Assembly: GCA_030765645.1 (NCBI GenBank)
Contig: JAVCCE010000063.1
Coordinates: forward strand, 62,001 to 126,000
DNA: 64,000 nt
Direction: 5' to 3'
DNA from: Candidatus Hinthialibacter antarcticus
GTDB taxonomy: Bacteria; Hinthialibacterota; Hinthialibacteria; Hinthialibacterales; Hinthialibacteraceae
A program made the translations under genes and the position numbers. Below are positions 8,841 through 15,864 of the stretch, in pieces. Every line of letters begins with the position of its first letter. The stretch's first letter is position 1. The notes under the pieces are model-generated. The model saw only the letters and a list, made by a program, of their open reading frames with translations. It did no database searches and was not told the DNA's origin.

Positions 8841-10731
8841 ACACGGTCGCAATCAAGAAGGGTTCGTAAACCGTCCGTCCGTATGGTTGATGCTGATTGT
8901 ATCCTGCGTATTGGCCGTTGGCGGGTATATGGTTTTTTCATCACAATTGGCTGACAGCGAATCATTAAATTACCCCATCTATGATGTACAGCAGGGGCCG
9001 CTTACGATCAGCGAATCCGTTGCGGGAACCATTCAAGCGCGAGACAAAGTCGTGATTGTGAATGATCTCGAAGGCCAAAGCACCATCCTGTATCTGATTC
9101 CTGAAGGGACCAAAGTCAAAGAGGGCGAACTGCTGGTTGAATTAGATTCGAGCTCGCTGCAAGACAGTTTGGTCGATCAGTCGATTTCCGTACAAAACGC
9201 CGAAGCCTCCTACATCAATGCGCGCGAGAGCCTCGCCATTATCGAGAGCCAGTCGCAGAGTGATATTGACCAAGCGAAACTCGTTTTTGATTTTGCGGTG
9301 TTGGATTTGCAGAAATACAAAGAGGGAGAGTATCCCAAACTGCTGGATGAGCGCGAGAGCGAAATTAAACTCAAAGAAGAAGAACTGTCACAAGCAAAAG
9401 AAACCCTGCGGTGGTCAGAAGTCTTATTTAATGAGAAATATCTTTCGCAGACAGTCTTTCAAAAAGATGAACTGGCCGCTAATCGCAGCAAAATTCAATT
9501 GGATATGGCGAAGGGCGATTTGAAACTGTTAGAAGACTATGAATACAAACGCCAATTTGAACAATTAAGCAGCGACGTCAAGCAAGCCGAAATGGCGCTT
9601 GAACGAACCAAACGCCAAGCCAACGCCAGCATCGTGCAAGCGTCGGCTGAATTGCAAGCGAAGTTGTCTGAGTTTGACCGGCAAAAAGGCAAGTTGGAAA
9701 AATTAGAAGACCAGATTGTGAAAGCGAAAATATATGCGCCTCAAGAAGGCTTGGTGGTTTATGCAACCAGCGTTCGCCAACGGCGCTTTGGAAATGATGA
9801 ACCGCTGGAAGAAGGCCGCAATGTTCGGGAGCGTGAAGAACTTATTCATTTGCCGACAACCGCGTCTTATATATCCGAAGTTAAAATTCATGAATCTAGT
9901 TTGGAAAAAATAAATGTCGGTTTACCTGTCGTCATTACGATTGATGCGCTCCCGGGGAAAACCTACTACGGCCGAGTGAGCGTCATTGCGCCGCTGCCTG
10001 ATTCACAAAGTTTCTTTAGCAACCCGGACTTGAAAGTGTATAACTCGCAAATTCTGATCGACGGCAACGGCGAAGATTTGCGCAGCGGGATGGGTTGTCA
10101 GGCGGAAATCATCATTGCTCAATTCGAGAATACGACTTACATCCCGGTGCAAGCGGTGTTGAAAGTCGGCGATCAGCCAACCGTGTTTGTTATGAACGGA
10201 AATGAAATGGAGCAACGCGCCGTTGAAATCGGCCCCGATAACAATCGGCTCATCCAAATTGCCAGTGGATTGAAAGAAGGCGAAAAAGTGGTGCTGACGC
10301 CTCCGCTCGCTGCCGGGGAAGTAAACAACAAAGAGCGAAACCAGAAATTAATTGATATTCCTGAAATGGCAGAAATCACGCCTGCGCCGAGTCGAAGTGC
10401 GGAACGTCGAGATCCACAAGCGGGGCAGCAGGGAGGTCGCGGCGACGGCGCTCCGGCAGGTGGGCCTCCAGGCCCCGGCGCGAATGTTGGCGGACCGGGC
10501 GGCGGACAGCGACCTAATTTAAACCCGGAACAAGTGGAAGAGATGCGCAAACGGATTGAAAATATGTCGCCGGAAGAACGCGCAGCTATGCAGAAGCGTA
10601 TTCAACAAGGCCAGCAGGGCCAGCGCGGAGATGGTGAGCGAGGACAACGCGGCGGAGGCCAGGGCGGCGAAAGGCAGCGCGGCGCCGGCGGCGGACAAGA
10701 GCGTCAACCGCGTGAAGGCGAGAGCAATTGA
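8833..10731 (+). CDS. MacA/HlyD-type periplasmic adaptor with long Gly/Gln/Arg-rich tail
   Basis: The 632-residue protein starts at the ATG after GAGGAG (7 nt spacing) and overlaps the TolC-like gene. One N-terminal membrane segment (WLMLIVSCVLAVGGYMVF) is followed by a barrel/lipoyl strand (VAGTIQARDKVVIV...), a long coiled-coil hairpin (residues ~110-290, Lys/Glu/Gln-rich), the returning lipoyl half (AKIYAPQEGLVVYAT), and a beta-barrel domain (GKTYYGRVSVIAPL). This is the architecture of MacA-type adaptors. Unusually, the last ~115 residues are low complexity: GGPPGPGANVGGPGG, then a helix NPEQVEEMRKRIENMSPEER, then a GQQGQRGDGERGQRGG-like run. The tail's role is unknown. The gene ends in TGATG, shared with the ATPase gene. 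Confidence 0.88.
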   Translation: MSKHGRNQEGFVNRPSVWLMLIVSCVLAVGGYMVFSSQLADSESLNYPIYDVQQGPLTISESVAGTIQARDKVVIVNDLEGQSTILYLIPEGTKVKEGELLVELDSSSLQDSLVDQSISVQNAEASYINARESLAIIESQSQSDIDQAKLVFDFAVLDLQKYKEGEYPKLLDERESEIKLKEEELSQAKETLRWSEVLFNEKYLSQTVFQKDELAANRSKIQLDMAKGDLKLLEDYEYKRQFEQLSSDVKQAEMALERTKRQANASIVQASAELQAKLSEFDRQKGKLEKLEDQIVKAKIYAPQEGLVVYATSVRQRRFGNDEPLEEGRNVREREELIHLPTTASYISEVKIHESSLEKINVGLPVVITIDALPGKTYYGRVSVIAPLPDSQSFFSNPDLKVYNSQILIDGNGEDLRSGMGCQAEIIIAQFENTTYIPVQAVLKVGDQPTVFVMNGNEMEQRAVEIGPDNNRLIQIASGLKEGEKVVLTPPLAAGEVNNKERNQKLIDIPEMAEITPAPSRSAERRDPQAGQQGGRGDGAPAGGPPGPGANVGGPGGGQRPNLNPEQVEEMRKRIENMSPEERAAMQKRIQQGQQGQRGDGERGQRGGGQGGERQRGAGGGQERQPREGESN

Positions 10732-11435
10732 TGAATGCAACAGTGAGTAGCCAAGATGGGCTTGCGGCCCATTTAGAAGACGTGCACAAAATCTATATGA
10801 TGGGTACGCAAGAAGTCCGCGCGTTGGATGGCGTAACCATCTCTTTTGAAAAAGGTGAGTTTTGGGCGATTCTCGGCGCTAGCGGTTCGGGAAAAAGCAC
10901 CATGCTGAATCTGTTGGGCTGTCTCGACCGACCATCGCGCGGTAAGTATTTTCTTAGCGGGCATGACGTCAGTACATTGGATGATGATAGCCTGAGCGAT
11001 ATGCGCTTAACGCACCTTGGCTTCATTTTTCAGAGTTTTAACTTGATCCCTCAGTCTACCGTACAAGAAAATATAGAACTGCCTCTTTATTACAAAGGCT
11101 GGACGCCGGAAGCAAGCGCCGAACGGGCCCAATTCCTTGCTCAGAAAGTAGGATTGAGCGACCGCTTAGATCACCGCCCAATGGAACTCTCCGGCGGTCA
11201 ACAACAACGCGTTGCAGTTGCGCGGGCGTTGTCGAACGATCCTGCGATCTTGCTTGCGGATGAACCGACCGGGAATTTGGATTCATCGACCAGCGTTGAA
11301 ATTATGAAGATGTTGGCGGAACTGAACGAGCAAGGCAAAACAATCATTATGGTGACGCACGAACAAGATATCGCCGCCCATGCGCGTAAGCGTCTCTATA
11401 TGAAAGACGGTAGAATTGAACGCATTGAAGGATAA
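10731..11435 (+). CDS. MacB/LolD-type ABC transporter ATP-binding protein
   Basis: The 234-residue ATPase has Walker A GASGSGKST (residues ~49-57), a Q-loop FIFQSFNLIPQ, signature LSGGQQQR, Walker B AILLADEPTGNLD and a switch His in MVTHE. These features place it in the MacB/LolD/FtsE clade, which powers mechanotransmission-type FtsX-fold permeases rather than classical pumping. The ATG overlaps the preceding TGA by one base, so translation is probably coupled. The permease follows 6 bp later. In canonical MacB, ATPase and permease are one polypeptide; here they are separate genes, as in many other phyla. Confidence 0.95.
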   Translation: MNATVSSQDGLAAHLEDVHKIYMMGTQEVRALDGVTISFEKGEFWAILGASGSGKSTMLNLLGCLDRPSRGKYFLSGHDVSTLDDDSLSDMRLTHLGFIFQSFNLIPQSTVQENIELPLYYKGWTPEASAERAQFLAQKVGLSDRLDHRPMELSGGQQQRVAVARALSNDPAILLADEPTGNLDSSTSVEIMKMLAELNEQGKTIIMVTHEQDIAAHARKRLYMKDGRIERIEG

Positions 11436-11441
11436 TGAACC

Positions 11442-12713
11442 ATGTTGATTGACCGTTATATGCTCGAAATACAATTGGGCGTTAAAAATCTGTTGCTGCA
11501 TAAACTGCGTTCATTTTTGACGATGCTTGGCGTGGTCTTCGGCGTGGGAAGCGTTATCGCAATGCTTGCCGTTGGAGAAGGCGCCAGCAAGGAAGCGCTT
11601 GATCGGATCCGAAAACTGGGTAGCCATAACATCATTATTTCATCAGAGAAATCCGTCGAAGAAGAATCGTCAACCAATTCGCGCGGCGGGTTTTTAAGCG
11701 CCTATGGTTTGCTCTACGAAGATGAACGGCGCCTTTCCGAAAGTTTTCCGAGCGTCAGTAAAACGGTCCCGGTCAAAGTTGTGCGCCGGGAAGGGCGGCT
11801 TGGAATGCGCGCGATGGAACTTCGTATTATTGGGACGACGCCGAATTGGTTCGAACTGGTGCAGCGCCCTGTTGTCGCTGGGCGCATCATTGTTGACCGC
11901 GATTTTGAAACCAAAGCGAACGTCGTTGTGTTGACGGAACACGGCGTACGGAAACTGCTTGCGACAAGGAACACCGTCGGGCAGGCGGTTCGGTTGGGCG
12001 GTGAATATTTTGAAGTCATCGGGATCACTCAAAACGCGGGAATGATCGGCGGCGATATCCAAACTCCTGATCAGGAAATTGATGCGTATGTTCCTCTCAA
12101 TGTCGCGCGGGAGCGCTTTGGCGACATTTTCTCAAAACGGGTTGCGGGGTCGTCCACGCGCGAAAAGGTGGAACTTCATCAAATTATCGCCGAAGTTCGT
12201 TCCGTCGATGAAGTTGAACCTACTGCCGCTGGAATCGAAGCGATGTTGAAGCGGTTCCACAAAAAAGTTGATTATAAAATGAGCGTGCCATTGGCGTTGT
12301 TGCGCCAGGCGGAAGCGACAAAGCGCACGTTTAATATCGTTCTGGGTTCCATTGCAGGCATCAGTTTATTGGTCGGCGGAATCGGAATCATGAACATCAT
12401 GCTGGCGTCGGTTACAGAACGTACGCGCGAAATCGGCGTACGCCGCGCCATCGGCGCGAAGAAGAAACAAATTATATTTCAATTTCTAATTGAGACGGTT
12501 GTGCTTTCAACCACAGGCGGTTTGATCGGTATGGGTATTGGCATTTTGATTCCCTGGTTGATTACGTATTTCGCCGACATGCCGACCGTTGTGACATTTT
12601 ATAGCCTGTCTTTATCGCTGGGCATCAGTATGGGCGTCGGGATTTTATTTGGCATTTACCCCGCCATTCGCGCCGCCAATCTGGACCCCATCGTTGCGCT
12701 GCGGCACGAGTAA
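11442..12713 (+). CDS. MacB-type ABC permease (FtsX fold)
   Basis: The 423-residue protein has one membrane helix near the N-terminus (LRSFLTMLGVVFGVGSVIAML), then a large periplasmic MacB core domain (residues ~50-290), then three C-terminal helices (IVLGSIAGISLLVGGIGIMNIMLASV; TTGGLIGMGIGILIPWLI; SLSLGISMGVGILFGIYPA). The TERTREIGVRRAIGAKKKQI motif after the second helix is diagnostic of the MacB/FtsX coupling helix. With the preceding adaptor, ATPase and TolC-like channel it completes a tripartite efflux or export machine. The cargo is unknown. A strong hairpin terminator follows at 12764. Confidence 0.93.
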   Translation: MLIDRYMLEIQLGVKNLLLHKLRSFLTMLGVVFGVGSVIAMLAVGEGASKEALDRIRKLGSHNIIISSEKSVEEESSTNSRGGFLSAYGLLYEDERRLSESFPSVSKTVPVKVVRREGRLGMRAMELRIIGTTPNWFELVQRPVVAGRIIVDRDFETKANVVVLTEHGVRKLLATRNTVGQAVRLGGEYFEVIGITQNAGMIGGDIQTPDQEIDAYVPLNVARERFGDIFSKRVAGSSTREKVELHQIIAEVRSVDEVEPTAAGIEAMLKRFHKKVDYKMSVPLALLRQAEATKRTFNIVLGSIAGISLLVGGIGIMNIMLASVTERTREIGVRRAIGAKKKQIIFQFLIETVVLSTTGGLIGMGIGILIPWLITYFADMPTVVTFYSLSLSLGISMGVGILFGIYPAIRAANLDPIVALRHE

Positions 12714-12763
12714 GCAATCATGCCGCGACCATCTATTCTGCCTCCCTATTTCATCTCAAAGAA

Positions 12764-12803
12764 AAAATCCCTCAGAGAAATATCTTTGAGGGATTTTATT
12801 TTC
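12764..12803 (+). terminator. Rho-independent terminator of the efflux operon
   Basis: AAAATCCCTCA and TGAGGGATTTT form an 11-bp perfect stem around a 12-nt loop, followed by ATTTTC. It lies 50 bp after the permease stop and closes the four-gene unit. Confidence 0.85.
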
Positions 12804-12868
12804 ATACCAACAACAAAAACGGACCATTGGATATTTTTTACAAATTCAATTGAGATTTTGCTGCATGA

Positions 12869-13132
12869 GGCATGGGTACAACTCTGCTCGCTTCAGTGCG
12901 GGCTTTCATGCCCTCATACAGCAATGTCATTTATTTAAGGAGTGGCAAGGGCAAGGCTGAATAAAATGAAGCCAGCCCTTGAAATATTGTTTGAATGTAT
13001 CGCTTTATTTGTGCTGTTTTGAAATCCCCCCTGGCGCTTTCAGCGCCGTCCTCCCTTAAAAAAGGGGGCTAAAAGTCTTAAGTCAATGTTATTGCCCTAT
13101 TGCACAGGCGCTCCCCGAGTTACACCCATGCC
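12869..13132. repeat. Palindromic element type 1, copy B, split by an insertion
   Basis: The left half (12869-~12920) matches copy D closely (GGCATGGGTACAACTCTG, then CTCGCTTCAGTGCGGGCTTTCA). The right half (~13094-13132) supplies the matching end (GCCCTATTGCACAGGCGCTC, then CCGAGTTACACCCATGCC). About 170 bp lie between them, including type 2 repeat copy 2. The inserted block is bounded by near-direct repeats CAATGTCATT (12922) and CAATGTTATT (13084). The simplest reading is a type 1 element interrupted by a second mobile repeat. The gap between genes here (12714-13275) otherwise holds only terminators. Confidence 0.7.
13023..13088. repeat. Intergenic repeat type 2, copy 2
   Basis: This 66-bp near-identical copy of 1801-1867 has the same GGCGCT-ttc-AGCGCC hairpin and the same CTAAAAGTCTTAAGTCAATG end. 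It lies inside the split type 1 element copy B. Confidence 0.75.
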
Positions 13133-13213
13133 TATACCGGATGAACCAAAAAGAATGAGTTTATTTGATGGGAAAATTATAAAAGAGGAGAGGATTTCTA
13201 TTTCCGTTGCAAC

Positions 13214-13253
13214 GAAAAAGGGCGTTTTCCCGTTAAAGAAAACGCCCTTTTTA
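13214..13253 (-). terminator. Hairpin terminator after the oxidoreductase at 13276-14706
   Basis: AAAAAGGGCGTTTTC and GAAAACGCCCTTTTT are perfect 15-nt inverted arms around an 8-nt loop. T-runs on both strands make it a good bidirectional terminator. On the minus strand it lies about 23 bp past the oxidoreductase stop. Confidence 0.88.
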
Positions 13254-13275
13254 TTACAGATTTTCTAAAGCCGAA

Positions 13276-14706
13276 TTAGATCGTCCAGCCGTTGTGATAT
13301 TCAGGTTTAAGGAACGGTTCCGCTTTATCAGTATTGGTGGCTTTCATGTTTTTGCCGTCCCAATACAATTTCTCGCCAGAGCCAATGGCTGCGTTTCCTA
13401 ACATCGCCATTTCTGTTAAGAAGCCGCCGTATTCAAAGCTTGCGCTGGCTGGTTCGCCGCCTTTGCAGGCGTCTACCCAATCGCGATGGTGACCCTTGGA
13501 GCGCACAATTGTTTTCGCTGGCCGCTTGTAATTTTCGTTGAGCGAATGAGGCAACAAGACCGGATCGCCGGCCCAACCGGGGCACATGATTTTGCCTTTG
13601 CTGCCGACGAACAATATGCCTTGGCCGCCGCCCACCAGTTCTTCACCTGGAGCGAGTTCTTCCGGCAGACTGGGCATCATTTCCGTATACCAGGTCAATT
13701 TCACTGGCGGCATGTTTCCGCGCGCCGGGAAATTGTAGTAAACCATCGAAGCCAGCGGGAAGGTGAAATCTGTGTTCCCATATTGCGTGGCTTCCACGGT
13801 GGTCGGGTGGCCTAGTTCAAGCGCGTAGAACGCTGGGTCCGCGTTGTGACAGAAGAAATCGCCCATGGAACCGGTGCCGAAGTCCCACCAGCCGCGCCAG
13901 GTGTATGGCGTGTAATCAATGTTATAGGGGCGCTTTTTGGCGGGCCCAAGCCACAGGTCCCAATCAAGACCTTCGGGGACAGGCTGCGCTTCCGGGAAGC
14001 CTTCGCGGCGTCCAACGCGCGCGCGGCTTTTTGTCCAGGCGTGTACTTCTCTCACTTCGCCAATGGCGCCGTCTTGAATCCATTCTTTTGTGCTGCGGAG
14101 GCCTTCGCCGCTGTGGCCCTGGTTGCCCAACTGGGTTGCGACTTTGTTTTTCTTGGCGCATTCAGCCATCATACGGCATTCATACACCGTACGCGCCAGC
14201 GGTTTCTCGCAATACACGTGCTTGCCAAGGTTCATCGAATCCATGGCTGTGATCGGGTGGGTGTGGTCAGGCGTCGCGACGATGCAGGCGTCGATTGATT
14301 TCTCGTTTTCAAGCATTTCGCGGTGATTGATATAGACTTTGCACTTGGGGTAGTCTTTGGTTGAATCATCCGACTCATAGCGAAGATCGACAATTTCTTT
14401 CGCCGGGCCGCGTCCCCAGGTTCCGCCATAATAAAACCGACTGTAGTCGTTAGACTCAGTCACATCACAAATGGCCATCACCCGGCAGTCTTTTTGGCGG
14501 ATAATTTCTTTCATGTTTTGCGTTCCGCGACCGCCGGTTCCAATAACGGCTACGTTCAGTTTGTCGCTTGGCGCTACGTTGTCCGGGCCGCCCAACACAT
14601 AGCGGGGGAGCACCATCACTGATGAGATGGCTGCGCTGCCGTGTATCATTGCCTTACGTCTTGAAATTTTTTGCTGAGATGTTTGTGTCCTTTTCGTCGA
14701 TTTCAT
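13276..14706 (-). CDS. Gfo/Idh/MocA-family oxidoreductase, Tat-exported (paralog 1)
   Basis: It is 476 residues from the ATG preceded by GGGAGG at about 8-nt spacing; the longer ORF to 14859 has no ribosome site and adds non-signal sequence. The leader contains SRRKAM and a hydrophobic stretch, a twin-arginine signal as expected for a protein folded with its NAD(P) cofactor before export. The Rossmann motif is VIGTGGRG. The catalytic EKP motif is in HVYCEKPLART, and the sequence continues QLGNQGHSGEG as in exported Planctomycetes-type family members. These enzymes oxidise or reduce sugars, or act as NAD-dependent glycosidases (GH109-like). The substrate is unknown. Terminator at 13214. Confidence 0.9.
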   Translation of the reverse strand: MKSTKRTQTSQQKISRRKAMIHGSAAISSVMVLPRYVLGGPDNVAPSDKLNVAVIGTGGRGTQNMKEIIRQKDCRVMAICDVTESNDYSRFYYGGTWGRGPAKEIVDLRYESDDSTKDYPKCKVYINHREMLENEKSIDACIVATPDHTHPITAMDSMNLGKHVYCEKPLARTVYECRMMAECAKKNKVATQLGNQGHSGEGLRSTKEWIQDGAIGEVREVHAWTKSRARVGRREGFPEAQPVPEGLDWDLWLGPAKKRPYNIDYTPYTWRGWWDFGTGSMGDFFCHNADPAFYALELGHPTTVEATQYGNTDFTFPLASMVYYNFPARGNMPPVKLTWYTEMMPSLPEELAPGEELVGGGQGILFVGSKGKIMCPGWAGDPVLLPHSLNENYKRPAKTIVRSKGHHRDWVDACKGGEPASASFEYGGFLTEMAMLGNAAIGSGEKLYWDGKNMKATNTDKAEPFLKPEYHNGWTI

Positions 14707-14902
14707 TCTTCCAGCCTCCCAGACTGTCATACTTTGGGATTTACGAATCACGGTACTATCATACCAAATCTGAGAGCCTTTTCTATCCAATTGAACCGTT
14801 TTTGCTTTGCGCGAAAATCTGTGAAAAATAGTAATCGCTATCAAAACTCTAGCAACCACTTATAGAAGCCATCTCATCAATGCTTGGTCTTTGGTTGCGT
14901 AC

Positions 14903-14964
14903 GGCATGGGGACAGTTTTGCTCGCTTCCTTATGCGCAGGCGCTCTCAGAGTTGCACCCGTACA
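14903..14964. repeat. Palindromic element type 1, copy C (short form)
   Basis: The left end GGCATGGGGACAGTTTTG and right end CAGAGTTGCACCCGTAC resemble copies A and D. The central CAGTGCGGGCTTTCAGG segment is deleted, leaving TCGCTTCCTTATGCGCAGGCGCTC. It lies in the 566-bp gap between the oxidoreductase and the pseudopilin. Flanks share GAAGCCATCTCA with copy A. Confidence 0.7.
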
Positions 14965-15022
14965 TGACTTATTTTTCAATTTTTGATATATCGGAAACCA
15001 TTTGCCTAATCAATAGTATGGT

Positions 15023-15099
15023 CATCCATCAATGTAAGTAATCACTTACAGGATGAACCAAAATATTCAAAAATTATCAATTTCATTAATAGAAATTGA
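15023..15099. repeat. Two inverted repeats upstream of the pseudopilin gene
   Basis: The first is CATCC...TGTAAGT-aatc-ACTTACA-GGATG at 15023-15055. The second is TCAATTTC-attaata-GAAATTGA at 15077-15099, an 8-bp perfect stem. Both lie 50-125 bp upstream of the promoter-like site and could be protein-binding sites or remnants of repeats. No function can be assigned. Confidence 0.4.
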
Positions 15100-15147
15100 C
15101 GATACTATCAGTTCTGTACATTTATCACTCTATTGTTATTTTCACGC

Positions 15148-15175
15148 TTGCTAGTTCATGAAATATCCGTATAAC
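15148..15175 (+). promoter_or_regulatory. Candidate sigma70-type promoter of the pseudopilin/LamG genes
   Basis: TTGCTA (15148-15153) and TATAAC (15170-15175) are separated by 16 bp. They match the -35 and -10 consensus at 4 of 6 and 5 of 6 positions. The site is about 100 bp before the ATG at 15273 in an AT-rich gap. It is a sequence match only. Confidence 0.45.
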
Positions 15176-15272
15176 AATTACATGACATTCTTAAGGATTG
15201 AATCGACTTAGTTTCTTAGTTTCTTGCATTGTTATTTCAAACCGGAATAACGCTTTCTCTTGGGGATATGAA

Positions 15273-15815
15273 ATGAAAAATGGTTTTACATTAATTGAAT
15301 TGCTCATCGTCGTCGCCATTATTGGAATTCTCGCAGCGATTGCTGTACCTAACTTTTTGAATGCGCAACTCAAAGCGCGCATCGCAGCCACCGAAGGCAA
15401 CATGAAAGCCATCGGTACTGCGCTTGAGATGTACTCGATTGATTACGGTAAGTATCCCAACACCTATCTGCCCGACTCCGTAACATTTATTAATCCGCGC
15501 ATCATCCGTTTTCGCCGATTGACTACGCCCGTCGCATATATGTCAGCGAGCGTACGCGACGTTTTCAATACAGTCGATTTTCAAGAAAACGCCGTCTACC
15601 CGTTCTGGGGACCCGACACGATGGACCATCGAAGGATGGGGACCTGGTTTGACGATCCATCAATGGCGACATATAAAAATCAAAAGGGCGGTTGGGCCAT
15701 CATGAGTTTTGGTCCCGACCTCGATTTTGAATCAACGGAAAAGCAATACTTGTTATGGTTTAATTTAACGAATGGATTAAACAGCGACGGTGACATTTAT
15801 CGCGTCGGCCCTTGA
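15273..15815 (+). CDS. Type II secretion/type IV pilus-like pseudopilin (1)
   Basis: The 180-residue protein starts at MKNGFTLIELLIVVAI, with a GGGGA ribosome site. The short leader MKNG followed by FTLIE is the prepilin peptidase site: cleavage after Gly and methylation of Phe. The next ~22 residues are the hydrophobic assembly helix. The C-terminal domain is GspG-like with the pattern MSFGPDLDFE...NGLNSDGDIYRVGP, closely shared with the second pseudopilin (28957). It is followed 49 bp later by a secreted LamG protein. It would be a filament subunit or an adaptor for secretion. Confidence 0.9.
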   Translation: MKNGFTLIELLIVVAIIGILAAIAVPNFLNAQLKARIAATEGNMKAIGTALEMYSIDYGKYPNTYLPDSVTFINPRIIRFRRLTTPVAYMSASVRDVFNTVDFQENAVYPFWGPDTMDHRRMGTWFDDPSMATYKNQKGGWAIMSFGPDLDFESTEKQYLLWFNLTNGLNSDGDIYRVGP

Positions 15816-15864
15816 TGTGAAGTTAAATCTAATTTGGTTGTTACTATCTCTTTGGAGGATGGAC

